NCBI GenBank assembly: GCA_003139955.1
Contig: PLHK01000085.1
Location: 1-44,700 of the forward strand
Origin: Limisphaerales bacterium
GTDB taxonomy: Bacteria; Verrucomicrobiota; Verrucomicrobiia; Limisphaerales; UBA11358
Reading direction: 5' to 3'
Length of the DNA: 44,700 bases
Position numbers and translations under genes: made by a program. Positions 32,179-41,655 of this stretch are shown here, piece by piece. The notes beneath the pieces are model-generated. The model was given only the letters and a program-made list of their open reading frames with translations. It had not been told where the DNA came from and did not search any database. The number at the start of each line of letters is the position of its first letter. Position 1 is the first letter of the stretch.

Positions 32179-33174
32179 ATGTATTTTTTTCCGTCCAGAC
32201 TGGTCTTCATGTTTGCGGTGGTGGCGGTGGCGTTTTCCGCGCCGGCGCAGCAGACCATCATTTCTTCCAAACCGGCGGACTTGCCGGCGGACAAGGCCAA
32301 TTCCTTCCTGCCTAGCGCGAATCACCATGCGGGCGATTACAACGCGCCGGTCGAGTTGTTCCACGATTACACGCCGGATTTGCCGATGCCGCCGCCGTTG
32401 AATTTGAACAACAACGACGCCTCGGTCCAAGAGGCGCTGGACAAGCGCAAGAACTGGACGTTGCTGACGCCGGAGCAGATTTTGGGCGTCCAGACGCCGG
32501 AAGAAATCCTCGGCGTGGAAGACCGGCCGGAAGAAAAAAATCTGTCGCTGGAGGAGCAGTTTTTGCTGCGCGAGCGCCGCGAGACGGCGTTCGCGGCCAC
32601 GAACGGGCGGGCGGGCAACATTGACTGGCGCGGCGCGGACGATGACAATCCCTTCAACCGAAAAAATAAAAACGACGGAAGTGATTCCTTCCCCGAGGCG
32701 CAGGCAAAAATGGAGCCCGGCCAGCGATATTTTAACCAGCTTCTGGACGCGCAAAATGCCGCGCCGGGTTCCACCGCCGCGCCGGATGAAAAATCCAGTT
32801 CGGCTTGGAACAGCGTTTTTGCCCAGCCCGATCAACCGAAGCAGACCCCGGAGCAACTGGCAGACATGGAACGGTTCCGGGCGCTGATGGAGCCGAGTAC
32901 ACCTCCGGACAAGGCCTCGCTACAGACCAGTTTCTCCGTGCCAACCGCGCCGCCGGTGGATCCATTCCTTCAGCCGGCACCGGTTGTCAATCCGGCGGGA
33001 CGTGACATCACTCCGCTGGACAACGTATTTTCCCGGCCGACCGGCATCACGCCTTTGCCGGGCATCAGCACGCCGCCGCCAAAACCAGCTGCGGTCACAC
33101 CAAGCTGGCAGGCGCAATTGCCGCCGTGGATGCAGTCCGGGCCACCGGCGCAAAATCCGAACCGGAATTTTTAG
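32179..33174 (+). CDS. Secreted proline-rich protein, hypothetical
   Basis: Function not recognised. The 331-residue protein has a signal peptide (RLVFMFAVVAVAFSAPA) and is otherwise proline-, glutamine- and acid-rich and probably largely disordered. A short internal repeat reads TPEQILGV and TPEEILGV (about residues 97-112). It contains WNSVFAQP (from W210) and GITPLPG (from G289), which recur in the TPR lipoprotein at 15397-17145. The GITPLPG codons share 17 identical bases in the two genes. Its stop overlaps that of the convergent gspE gene. Export is likely; partner and role are unknown. Confidence 0.78.
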   Translation: MYFFPSRLVFMFAVVAVAFSAPAQQTIISSKPADLPADKANSFLPSANHHAGDYNAPVELFHDYTPDLPMPPPLNLNNNDASVQEALDKRKNWTLLTPEQILGVQTPEEILGVEDRPEEKNLSLEEQFLLRERRETAFAATNGRAGNIDWRGADDDNPFNRKNKNDGSDSFPEAQAKMEPGQRYFNQLLDAQNAAPGSTAAPDEKSSSAWNSVFAQPDQPKQTPEQLADMERFRALMEPSTPPDKASLQTSFSVPTAPPVDPFLQPAPVVNPAGRDITPLDNVFSRPTGITPLPGISTPPPKPAAVTPSWQAQLPPWMQSGPPAQNPNRNF

Positions 33175-34916
33175 TAGGCGGAAGTGCCGAGCATGACCTG
33201 CTCGAGCGTGGTAATCCCGTCACGGGCGCGGTCGAGCGCGACCATGCGCAGCGTGCGCATTCCCTGATTGACGGCCAGCTTGCCCATTTCGCGCGTGCTG
33301 GCGCGGGCGATGATGAGTTTGCGGATTTGGTCGGATAGAGTCATGGCCTCGATGATGGCCATACGGCCGACGTAGCCGGAGTTTTTACAACGGTCGCAGC
33401 CGCGTCCGCGAAAGAGTTGGGTGCCATCAAAAGCGATGGGATCAATGCCAAGGTCTTCAAACATTTTCGCCGGATACGTCACCGGCTCCTTGCAATGCGA
33501 ACAGATGCGGCGCACCAAACGTTGCGCGCAGGACAAAACCACAGAGGATGAAATCAAGAACGGCGCAATGCCCATGTCATCTAGGCGCGCAATGGCACCG
33601 GGCGCATCGTTACAGTGCATCGTGGATAAAACCTGGTGGCCGGTGAGCGCGGCTTCGATGGCGATTTCCGCCGTCTCGGTGTCGCGAATTTCCCCGATCA
33701 TGATGATGTCTGGGTCTTGGCGCAAAATGGAGCGCAGCGCGTTAGCGAAGGACAATCCGATGTCTTTTTTCGTCGGCACCTGGTTGATGCCGGGAATCTG
33801 GAATTCCACCGGGTCCTCGACGGTGATGATGTTCCATTGCGGATTGTTCAACTCATTCAGGGCGGAATAAAGCGTCGTGGTCTTGCCAGAACCCGTCGGG
33901 CCGGTCACCAGAATCAAACCGTGCGGCGCATCAATCGCGCTCTTGAACTGTTTGAAGGTGCTTTCGTCGAGACCAAGCTTGTCGAGGCTGGCGGACAGGT
34001 TGGATTTGTCGAGCACGCGCAGCACGATTTTTTCACCGTGTACCGTCGGCAAAATTGAGACGCGCAAATCAAAATCCTTGCCGCTGACCTTGACGCGCAT
34101 ACGACCGTCCTGCGGCAGGCGGCGTTCGGCGATGTCGAGGTTCGACATGATTTTGAAGCGCGAGGCCAGCGCGAGCTGCATCTGCTTGGGTGGCGGCGTC
34201 GCATCCAGCAGCACGCCGTCAATGCGGTAACGCAGGCGCATCACTTTTTCAAACGGTTCGAGATGAATGTCGCTCGCACGATCTTTGATGGCCTGCAGCA
34301 CAATAAGGTTGGCCAGCTTGATGACCGGGGCTTCCTCGCTGGATGCGGCCAGTTGGTCGAGATTGACTTCTTCCCTAGATTCCCTAACGGACTCGATGGT
34401 GTCGGCCTCGCCCTCCGCATCGCTGCGCTTTTGCGCGTCCTGAATGATGTCCTCCATGGAACCGCTCTTGGAGGCGTCAATGGAATTCAGTTTATCCGTG
34501 ATGGCTTTTTCCGAGGCGATGAGCGGGGAAATTTCCAGCTTGGTGATGCGCTTGACATCATCTAGCGCCATGACATTCAGCGGATCCGCCATCGCGAGGA
34601 ACAATTTATTTTCCAACCGGCTGACGGGAACGACCTTGTGGTTGTGCGCCGTCTCGCGCGGAACCAAGTCAATCACGTCGGGCAAAATATTGATGCGCGC
34701 CAGATTAATGGGCGAGACGTTCAACACCCGGCCCATGCAGACCGCCAAATCGTCCGGGCTGACATACTGCTTGTCCTTGTCGAGAATCAGCTTCACCAGC
34801 CGCGCGCCCTCTTTTTTCTGGCGCTCCAGCAACTCCTCAATCTGGTTCGGACTCAATAATCCGTCCTCGACGAGGGCGTCGGCGATGCGTTCGGCAAATG
34901 ATTTGATTTTGGCCAT
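33171..34916 (-). CDS. gspE: Type II secretion/type IV pilus assembly ATPase (GspE/PilB)
   Basis: Cytoplasmic hexameric ATPase that powers pseudopilus or pilus assembly. The start is taken as the ATG at 34914-34916, 2 bases after the upstream gene's stop, giving 581 residues. An N-terminal MshEN-type domain (DGLLSPNQIEELLERQKKEG, then DPLNVMALDDV) leads to the ATPase core. The core has Walker A TGPTGSGKTTT (339-347), the aspartate-box region ITVEDPVEFQIPG, Walker B IIMIGEIRDTETAE and the histidine-box region TMHCNDAPGAIARL. The zinc tetracysteine is C472/C475 and C507/C510. No gspD, gspF or gspG is adjacent. Confidence 0.94.
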   Translation of the reverse strand: MAKIKSFAERIADALVEDGLLSPNQIEELLERQKKEGARLVKLILDKDKQYVSPDDLAVCMGRVLNVSPINLARINILPDVIDLVPRETAHNHKVVPVSRLENKLFLAMADPLNVMALDDVKRITKLEISPLIASEKAITDKLNSIDASKSGSMEDIIQDAQKRSDAEGEADTIESVRESREEVNLDQLAASSEEAPVIKLANLIVLQAIKDRASDIHLEPFEKVMRLRYRIDGVLLDATPPPKQMQLALASRFKIMSNLDIAERRLPQDGRMRVKVSGKDFDLRVSILPTVHGEKIVLRVLDKSNLSASLDKLGLDESTFKQFKSAIDAPHGLILVTGPTGSGKTTTLYSALNELNNPQWNIITVEDPVEFQIPGINQVPTKKDIGLSFANALRSILRQDPDIIMIGEIRDTETAEIAIEAALTGHQVLSTMHCNDAPGAIARLDDMGIAPFLISSSVVLSCAQRLVRRICSHCKEPVTYPAKMFEDLGIDPIAFDGTQLFRGRGCDRCKNSGYVGRMAIIEAMTLSDQIRKLIIARASTREMGKLAVNQGMRTLRMVALDRARDGITTLEQVMLGTSAY

Positions 34917-34918
34917 AG

Positions 34919-35770
34919 TCAGCGGAAGGCTTTGCGCAGGTTGGCCACGATGTCGTTCGGCGGCGTGACATACCACAGCAAACGGTGCGTGGTCGCCTCG
35001 GCGAGTTCCTTGGCCGCCTGCTGGTTGAAGGGATTGGCGGTCGCCACCAAGATCGCCTTGCTCATGCGGTCAAACGGCAGCACGCACCAGCGGCGGCAGA
35101 CATCCGAAGGAAACCCGCGCGCCAAGTCCATTTCCACGTCATAGCGATCCAGCGGCAGATATGCCACGCGCGACTTGTCTGACAGCAACCGCAGCGATTT
35201 ATCAATCAGCAAAATTCCTTTTTCATGCAGCGTCTGGATGAACGGCTCCACCGGATCCGTCGGCGCGACGGCCAAATCCACATTTCGCCAGCACAAGTCA
35301 AAATCGCCCGCCGTGATGATTTTGCTCTCCACAAAAATTTTATACATCGTCTTGCGGCCATCATCTACTTCCTCCGTTGCCGTCGTCCGCACTTTGCGCC
35401 GCGAAATCGTGGTATCGGATGATACCGATGCCAGCGAGACCGCGTCGTTCGCCGGTTGCACCACCGCGCTGCTCGCCTTGTCCTCGATTTGCCGCAATGC
35501 CGCCCGCACATCCGCATCCTCCGGCCGCCGCTGCAAGACCGTCTCATATTCCAGAATCGCGGACGACAACTGCCCTTGTTGCAAATAACCCTGCGCAATC
35601 CGCTTCGACGTGTTGATCACGTCATCCTCGCGCCCGAGCTTCGAATAGGCCTCCTTGAGGATCTCCAACGACTGCGTGTCGCTCGACTGCGACTGCACAA
35701 TAACCTCGAACATCTCAATCGTCTGCAACAATTGAGCTTCCTCACCCGGGTTTAATGTTGGCGTCGCCAT
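34919..35770 (-). CDS. TPR plus MshEN-like protein, companion of GspE
   Basis: The 283-residue soluble protein precedes gspE by 2 bases. The N-terminal half is TPR-like helical (EILKEAYSKLGREDDVINTS, LSSAILEYETVLQRRPEDAD). The C-terminal part (about 185-283) resembles the N-terminal domain of GspE/PilB ATPases: AYLPLDRYDVEMDLARGFP, then CVLPFDRMSKAILVATANPFN. It has no ATPase domain. It may regulate or dock the ATPase. The family assignment of the C-terminal domain is by pattern only. Confidence 0.78.
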   Translation of the reverse strand: MATPTLNPGEEAQLLQTIEMFEVIVQSQSSDTQSLEILKEAYSKLGREDDVINTSKRIAQGYLQQGQLSSAILEYETVLQRRPEDADVRAALRQIEDKASSAVVQPANDAVSLASVSSDTTISRRKVRTTATEEVDDGRKTMYKIFVESKIITAGDFDLCWRNVDLAVAPTDPVEPFIQTLHEKGILLIDKSLRLLSDKSRVAYLPLDRYDVEMDLARGFPSDVCRRWCVLPFDRMSKAILVATANPFNQQAAKELAEATTHRLLWYVTPPNDIVANLRKAFR

Positions 35771-35914
35771 CGGTGAAAGTTCAGCAAATTCGCTGCCAAG
35801 TTAATTCGCCCCTGCCGCCAACGCAACCCAAAGTAAAAACGATTTTTGTTTTTGGATTTCGCCAGCGGCGGATTATTGGTAAAAACTTTGCAGGTGGATC
35901 AACCCCAGCCAGCC

Positions 35915-38900
35915 ATGACGCCCGCGCCCGGCGAACGCCTCCTGCGTTTCGTCGGCGACAAAGTCATTTTTACGCTCCGTGCGGAAATCAATTCCGCCGC
36001 GCCAAAAAATGTCGGCGCGTTCCTGCGCACCAATCTCGGCCGCGCCGCCCAATTGCGCCGCGAAATTGTTTCCGCCCACGCCGGCGGAGCCGCCGCCGCC
36101 GGCGCGTCATGGCGTGACCTGCCGATGCAAAAAATCGCCGACAGCTGGCAGATCGAACTGCCGCTCGCCGAAGTCGGCTACTTCAAAGCCAAACCTTATT
36201 TGCTCGACGAAAAAAACTGGCAGCACTGGCCCGACGGCGCGGATGTCGGCATTTCCGTCCATCCAGATTTCGCGCGAACAGCGAATACAATTTACTGCGC
36301 CTTCACGCGTTTGTTTGGCGCGACCAAAAATTTGGCTTCCACCGCCGACGAAAAACTGGAAACCCAATTAAAATCGCTCGAAGCGCTCGGCTACGCGACG
36401 TTGCCGCCGTCGGGAAAATTGCGCGACCTCGCAAAACAATTACCGCACATCGTCCAGACCCTCGGCTGCCGCATTTTGCATTTGCTCCCGATTCATCCGA
36501 CGCCCACGACTTACGCGCGCTTTGGACGTTTCGGCAGCCCCTACGCCGCGCTCGACCTGACCGCGATTGATCCCGCGCTCGTCGAGTTTGACAAGCGCAC
36601 GACCGGCATTGATCAATTTTGCGAACTCACTTACGCCGCCCATTCGCTCGGCGCGCGCGTCTTCATTGACATCGTCATCAACCACACTGGCTGGGGTTCG
36701 ACACTTCAGGAAAATCATCCCGAATTTTTTCTGAAAAAACCCGATGGCGAATTTGAATCGCCCGGCGCGTGGGGAACCGTTTGGGAAGATTTGGTCGAAC
36801 TCGAACAGCACGACGTCAAACTCTGGGATCTCATCGCCGATTCGCTCATTACTTGGTGCCGTCGCGGCGTGGACGGTTTTCGCTGCGACGCCGGCTACAA
36901 AATCCCCGTGCCCGCATGGCAATACATCATCGCGCGCGTGCAGGAGGAATTTCCCGAAACCATTTTTCTGCTGGAAGGCCTCGGTGGCTCGTGGGAAGCC
37001 ACGGAAAATCTTTTGACCGACGGCGGAATGCAATGGGCGTATTCCGAACTGTTCCAAAATTATTCCGGTGCCGAGGTTGCAAAATATCTTGATTATTCCA
37101 TCCGCCAAAGCGCGCGCATCGGCGGTTATTTTCATTATTCTGAAACGCACGACAACGACCGTCTGGCCAAAAAAGGCCGCGCGTGGTCGCTTTTGCGAAA
37201 TCGTTTGTGTGCGCTCACCAGTCCCAGCGGCGGTTTCGGTTTCACCTGCGGCGTCGAATGGCTCGCCGCCGAAAAAATCCACGTCCACGGCAACACCGGT
37301 TTGAACTGGGACGCCAAAGAAAACATCGTCCCCGAACTCGCGCAGCTCAACGCGCTTCTCTCCGATCATCCGTGCTTTTTCGACGGCGCAAAACTCACGC
37401 GCTTGAGCGCGCCCGACTCGCCGGTCTACGCGCTGCTCCGCGAATCCGCCGAGGGCAAGGATTCCGTTTTGATTTTGGTCAACACCGACGTGGTAAGTTC
37501 CAATCAATTCGCGTTGGCACCCGACAATCCGAAAATTAAAATCCTAAATTTCAATTTCAACCTGCTCGGCGAACCGCATCTGCTGCTCGACCGCGAAAGC
37601 GGTGAAATCATTTTTCCCCTCGCGCCCGGCGCAATCCATTGCCTAGCGCCATCGCAAAAACCCATAGGCTTGAGCGGCGAAAATTATCGTCGCACGCGCG
37701 CTCAAGCCGCTTTTGCCATTCAGGCATTAAGCAAAATTGTTCCCGCCGAAACCGTGGACGAACTCGACTGGCATTGGCTCGCGGAACAGGTCGTGGCGGC
37801 GCCGAGAAATTTTCTCGCCGCCGCCAGCGAATTTGCCGCGCGCAATGCCAAAATTACGCTGGCCGAACTATTGGGTGAAACGGCCGCCGGAAAAATTTTC
37901 CCGCGCGTCGTCACGTCGACTCTGATTGACGCCAACCGCGTCACGCTCATCCCGCCCGGCCACTGGCTGTTGATTGAAGATTCCGCACCGTTCCGCGCGA
38001 CGCTGGTAATTCAGAATTCCGGCGTCCATGTCCAATCTATCGCCGTCGGCGACCGGCACATCGCCAGCTTCGCGCCGCGCGATTCGGCCGGAGAAGCCGA
38101 ATTGATTTTGGAGCGCTACGCCGAAACCTTGCAGAAAATTTCCGCCGCCATCAGGTTTCTCGCACCCGAACCAGCACTCCCAACTGCCAGCTCCCAACTG
38201 CCAGCTCCCGATTCCATAGTTTTGTTGACGAACGGCATCGGCGGTATGGCGCGGCTCTGTGTGGATTTAGGCCGCGTGAATTCCAAATACGACTGCGCGC
38301 TCGGTGCAAATCTGAACCCGTCCGTGCCGGTGGACCGCCACATTTTCGCCAAACGCCTCCGCGTCTGGGTAAACGCCGACGGTTTTCTCTCGCCGCTGGA
38401 TTTTAATAATCTCGCGGCGTTCCAAGCCGGTTCGCCCGCCATCTGGAATTTTGTGGCGAACGCCGGTGACGGACGAACGGTGGAAATCGAATTGCGCACC
38501 GAAATGCTCGAAGGCAAAAACACGACGGTTTTTCATTTTAGCCGACCACCCGAAAAATTCGCGCACGGAAAACAACTGCCCGCCAACGCTGACGTCCGGC
38601 TGACCGTCCGCGTGGACATTGAAGACCGGAATTTTCATTCCGAAACCAAGCGCAACGCAGGCGCAGATTTTCATTTCGCGTCGAATACGCGGGATATAAA
38701 AAATTCAATTGCCGCGTCAAAATGGGATGAAGGCTGGAAATTAAAAAATAAAAATTGCATTGGCTTTGAATTCACGCCGGCGGGCGACCGGCAGCTCCGC
38801 GTCTTTGCCAATGCGGGCGAATATCATCCGCAGCCGGAATGGTGCGAGAACATACCGCATCCGGTCGAAGCTTCGCGAGGTCAGACCGCCAGCGGCGACG

Positions 38901-40297
38901 CCTACAGCCCCGGCTGGTTTGAACTGCCGCTGGCGAAAGGGGAAAATGTCGCGCTGGTAGCTACGGCGGAAACTGAAAGTGCGGCTGATCTTTTATCGAA
39001 CATTTTCACCAGCCAAAATAATCTTAGGAAAACATTTTTGTCTCAATTGGTCGTCGCCACCAAGCAGTTCGTCGTCCGCCGCGACGCGGGCAAAACCGTC
39101 ATCGCCGGCTATCCGTGGTTTTTGGACTGGGGCCGCGATTCGTTGATTTGTGCGCGCGGATTGTTGGCAGCGGGCATGATAAATGATGTGAAACAACTAT
39201 TGCTCACGTTCGCCAAATTTGAAAAGGACGGCACGCTCCCCAACACGATTCACGGCAACGATGTTTCCAATCGCGACACGTCGGACGCGCCGCTCTGGTT
39301 CGCCGTTGTATGCGAGGAATTTTCAGAAGCCGTCAATAATTTACCCGCGCCAGATCCATTAAGTGCCTCCTCGAAATTAAAAATTAAAAAACAATTTGAT
39401 GCGCCCGTGGACGAAAATGGCCGCACCATCCGCGATGTGCTGACGAGCATCGCGGAAAATTATGCCAAAGGCACGCCCAACGGCATCCGCATGGATGCCG
39501 ACTCCGCGCTGATCTGGAGTCCGAGCCATTTCACCTGGATGGATACGAATTATCCCGCCGGCACCCCGCGCGAAGGTTATCCCGTCGAGATTCAAGCGCT
39601 GTGGATTCGCCTGCTGCGGCTGCTCGAAAAAAATTCTGCGACCGCCGAACAAAAAAAATGGCGCGACCTCGCCGACCACGCGACCGCCTCGTTTGAAAAA
39701 TTATTTTGGCTAGAAGACAAAGGCTGGTTCGCCGACGTGTTGCTTGGAGCTTCGCGCGTCATCGCGCGCGACGCGACGGCGAGCGACGCGCTGCGGAGCA
39801 ATTGCCTCTTCGCCATCAGCCTCGGCCTCGTCACCGGCGAACGCGCAAAGCGCTGCGTCGAGGCCGCGCAAAAATTTCTCGTCGTGCCGGGCGCATTGCG
39901 CTCGCTCGCGCCGCTGCCGATCGCCGTGCCGCTGGCGGTTTTTTCCAACGACGGACGCCCGCTGAACGATCCGCGCAATCCCTATTGGCCGCGCTACGAA
40001 GGCGACGAGGACACGCGCCGTAAACCCGCATATCATAACGGCACGGCATGGACGTGGACGTTCCCGGTTTTCTGCGAGGCGCTCGCGCGCGCGTGGGATT
40101 TTTCGCCGCAAGTGGTCGCGGCGGCGAAAAGTTATCTGGGCAGCTCGGAAAAAATTCTGAACGAAGGCTGCCTCGGTCAAATCCCGGAAATCCTTGACGG
40201 CGACGCACCGCACGCGCAACGCGGCTGCGACGCGCAGGCGTGGGGCGTGACCGAGGCGTTGCGCGTCTGGAAACTGCTTTCTAAAAATCCGGATTAA
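35915..40297 (+). CDS. Large GH13 plus amylo-alpha-1,6-glucosidase fusion (glycogen debranching-like)
   Basis: A 1460-residue cytoplasmic enzyme taken from the ATG at 35915. The frame is open upstream to a TTG at 35846, but that would prepend a non-conserved stretch. An N-terminal beta-type region (1-110) is followed by a GH13 barrel with VFIDIVINHTGWGS, nucleophile D325 in DGFRCDAGY, acid/base E354 in LLEGLGGS and D413 in SETHDNDRL. A linker with a tandem repeat (38179-38209) leads to a debranching-enzyme central domain and a C-terminal (alpha/alpha)6 domain. That domain carries FLDWGRDSLI (from G1073), GTLPNTIHGND, RMDADSALIWSPSHFTWMD and NGTAWTWTFPVF. It probably debranches glycogen or transfers glucans. 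No signal peptide. Confidence 0.9.
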   Translation: MTPAPGERLLRFVGDKVIFTLRAEINSAAPKNVGAFLRTNLGRAAQLRREIVSAHAGGAAAAGASWRDLPMQKIADSWQIELPLAEVGYFKAKPYLLDEKNWQHWPDGADVGISVHPDFARTANTIYCAFTRLFGATKNLASTADEKLETQLKSLEALGYATLPPSGKLRDLAKQLPHIVQTLGCRILHLLPIHPTPTTYARFGRFGSPYAALDLTAIDPALVEFDKRTTGIDQFCELTYAAHSLGARVFIDIVINHTGWGSTLQENHPEFFLKKPDGEFESPGAWGTVWEDLVELEQHDVKLWDLIADSLITWCRRGVDGFRCDAGYKIPVPAWQYIIARVQEEFPETIFLLEGLGGSWEATENLLTDGGMQWAYSELFQNYSGAEVAKYLDYSIRQSARIGGYFHYSETHDNDRLAKKGRAWSLLRNRLCALTSPSGGFGFTCGVEWLAAEKIHVHGNTGLNWDAKENIVPELAQLNALLSDHPCFFDGAKLTRLSAPDSPVYALLRESAEGKDSVLILVNTDVVSSNQFALAPDNPKIKILNFNFNLLGEPHLLLDRESGEIIFPLAPGAIHCLAPSQKPIGLSGENYRRTRAQAAFAIQALSKIVPAETVDELDWHWLAEQVVAAPRNFLAAASEFAARNAKITLAELLGETAAGKIFPRVVTSTLIDANRVTLIPPGHWLLIEDSAPFRATLVIQNSGVHVQSIAVGDRHIASFAPRDSAGEAELILERYAETLQKISAAIRFLAPEPALPTASSQLPAPDSIVLLTNGIGGMARLCVDLGRVNSKYDCALGANLNPSVPVDRHIFAKRLRVWVNADGFLSPLDFNNLAAFQAGSPAIWNFVANAGDGRTVEIELRTEMLEGKNTTVFHFSRPPEKFAHGKQLPANADVRLTVRVDIEDRNFHSETKRNAGADFHFASNTRDIKNSIAASKWDEGWKLKNKNCIGFEFTPAGDRQLRVFANAGEYHPQPEWCENIPHPVEASRGQTASGDAYSPGWFELPLAKGENVALVATAETESAADLLSNIFTSQNNLRKTFLSQLVVATKQFVVRRDAGKTVIAGYPWFLDWGRDSLICARGLLAAGMINDVKQLLLTFAKFEKDGTLPNTIHGNDVSNRDTSDAPLWFAVVCEEFSEAVNNLPAPDPLSASSKLKIKKQFDAPVDENGRTIRDVLTSIAENYAKGTPNGIRMDADSALIWSPSHFTWMDTNYPAGTPREGYPVEIQALWIRLLRLLEKNSATAEQKKWRDLADHATASFEKLFWLEDKGWFADVLLGASRVIARDATASDALRSNCLFAISLGLVTGERAKRCVEAAQKFLVVPGALRSLAPLPIAVPLAVFSNDGRPLNDPRNPYWPRYEGDEDTRRKPAYHNGTAWTWTFPVFCEALARAWDFSPQVVAAAKSYLGSSEKILNEGCLGQIPEILDGDAPHAQRGCDAQAWGVTEALRVWKLLSKNPD
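38179..38209 (+). repeat. Tandem 14-bp repeat in an interdomain linker
   Basis: CCCAACTGCCAGCT occurs twice in tandem (38179-38192 and 38193-38206) followed by CCC. Because 14 is not a multiple of 3, the two copies are read in different phases, giving LPTASSQLPAPDS in the proline/serine-rich linker between the GH13 part and the debranching part of the large fusion. Confidence 0.8.
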
Positions 40298-40380
40298 AGC
40301 GCCAAAATAGATGCAAATATTTTGACCAGATTTCTTTTCTTCGTGTCTATTGGAGTGGATTCGTGGTTTAATTTCGGAAA

Positions 40381-40935
40381 ATGAAACTGTCTTTGCTGAC
40401 CATTTTGCTGGGTGCCGGTTTGAGCGTGCCGCAGATTTACGGCCTCGCGCGGCCAAAAGATTTCACTGCGACCGTCCGTAAATTTCCGCGCAATTATCCC
40501 GTTGGCGTCGGGCTGATGCTGCTCGCGACCGGCTGGTTCGCCTGGATTGTGAACAACGAGCCGATTGCGGATTTTTCCGCGTTCAAGCCTTATATGCTCG
40601 CAGGTTTCGTCGCCGTGGGCGTTTTGTCGTGTGTCTTCGTGCGGGATTTTCTGGCGGTGCGCGCGCTGGCGGTGATTTTTCTGCTGCTCGCAAAACTGAT
40701 GGTGGACACCTGCCGACCGCACCTCGACGAATCGCCGTTCGTCCTGGTCAACCAAACGCTCGCCTATCTATTCGTGTTGGGCGGCATCATTTTCACCATC
40801 GCGCCCTGGCGACTGCGCGACTGGTTGGAGTGGTTCACGGCGAGCGACAAAATTGTGCGCGCGGGCTGCGCGGTGCGGCTGGCGTTCGACCTGTTCCTCG
40901 TCGGGCTGGGCCTGACGGTTTTCCGGGGAATGTGA
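40381..40935 (+). CDS. Integral membrane protein, hypothetical
   Basis: Function not recognised. The 184-residue protein has about five hydrophobic helices (roughly 3-20, 41-57, 70-86, 92-107 and 125-142, plus a C-terminal segment 163-180). Charged loops contain RPKDF and DTCRPHLDE. It starts 83 bases after the large glycosidase gene and its stop is 1 base before the pdxH start, so it is likely coupled to pdxH expression. Codon use is typical of the window. Confidence 0.78.
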   Translation: MKLSLLTILLGAGLSVPQIYGLARPKDFTATVRKFPRNYPVGVGLMLLATGWFAWIVNNEPIADFSAFKPYMLAGFVAVGVLSCVFVRDFLAVRALAVIFLLLAKLMVDTCRPHLDESPFVLVNQTLAYLFVLGGIIFTIAPWRLRDWLEWFTASDKIVRAGCAVRLAFDLFLVGLGLTVFRGM

Positions 40936-40936
40936 A

Positions 40937-41641
40937 ATGAACCTCGGCGACTTCCGTGAAGATTATCAGCGCGGCGCGCTCGACCGGGCGGGGCTGGACG
41001 CAAATCCGCTCGCGCAGTTTGAATCGTGGTTCCGCGAAGCCACCGGCGACAAATCGCAAAGCCGCTGGGAGAAAATCGCCATCGCGCTTTATAAGCTCTG
41101 GAGCGCGATTTGTAATCATCGTCCCGCCGACAGCAACGCGATGACGCTGGCAACGGTGGACAAAAATGGAAAACCCTCGACGCGCACGGTGCTGCTGAAA
41201 TCGGTCGACACGCGCGGCTTCATTTTTTTCACGAACTACGGCAGCCGCAAAGGCCGGGAACTGGCGGAAAATCCCAGCGCAGCACTCACGTTTTTCTGGC
41301 CCGATTTGGAGCGGCAAATCTGCGTGGCGGGAACGGTTACGAAACTGCCAGTCGCCGAATCCCTGGCCTATTTTGTAACGCGTCCGCGCGGCAGCCAACT
41401 GGCGGCATGGGCTTCCAGTCAAAGCGAATCGGTTCCCGACCGCGCGACGCTTGAAGCGCAGTGGCGTGAACTCGAATCAAGATTTCCCAAGTCAATTCCG
41501 CTGCCGCCGAACTGGGGCGGCTTTATTTTGCAGCCGGAGCGGATTGAGTTCTGGCAGGGCCGGCCAAGCCGGTTGCACGACCGTTTCAATTACGCACGCG
41601 CGGCGGACGGTTCGTGGAAGATCGAACGGTTGTCGCCTTGA
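40937..41641 (+). CDS. pdxH: Pyridoxamine 5'-phosphate oxidase
   Basis: FMN-dependent oxidation of PNP/PMP to pyridoxal 5'-phosphate. The 234-residue protein has the FMN-binding blocks AMTLATVDKNGKPSTRTVLLK, FIFFTNYGSRKGRELAENP and FWPDLERQI. The PLP-binding segments are RGSQLAAWASSQS and the WGGFILQPERIEFWQG, RLHDRFNYAR end. Between the N-terminal helix (DANPLAQFESWFREA) and the AMTLATVD block there is an extra ~25 residues (GDKSQSRWEKIAIALYKLW) not found in typical members. It is translated just after the membrane-protein gene. Confidence 0.95.
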   Translation: MNLGDFREDYQRGALDRAGLDANPLAQFESWFREATGDKSQSRWEKIAIALYKLWSAICNHRPADSNAMTLATVDKNGKPSTRTVLLKSVDTRGFIFFTNYGSRKGRELAENPSAALTFFWPDLERQICVAGTVTKLPVAESLAYFVTRPRGSQLAAWASSQSESVPDRATLEAQWRELESRFPKSIPLPPNWGGFILQPERIEFWQGRPSRLHDRFNYARAADGSWKIERLSP

Positions 41642-41655
41642 TTTGCGGCAATAAA

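Noticed and set aside
35846-35914. TTG start that would lengthen the large glycosidase by 23 residues
   Set aside because: The ATG at 35915 leads directly into the conserved-looking region; the extra residues have no family support and no ribosome binding site is evident.
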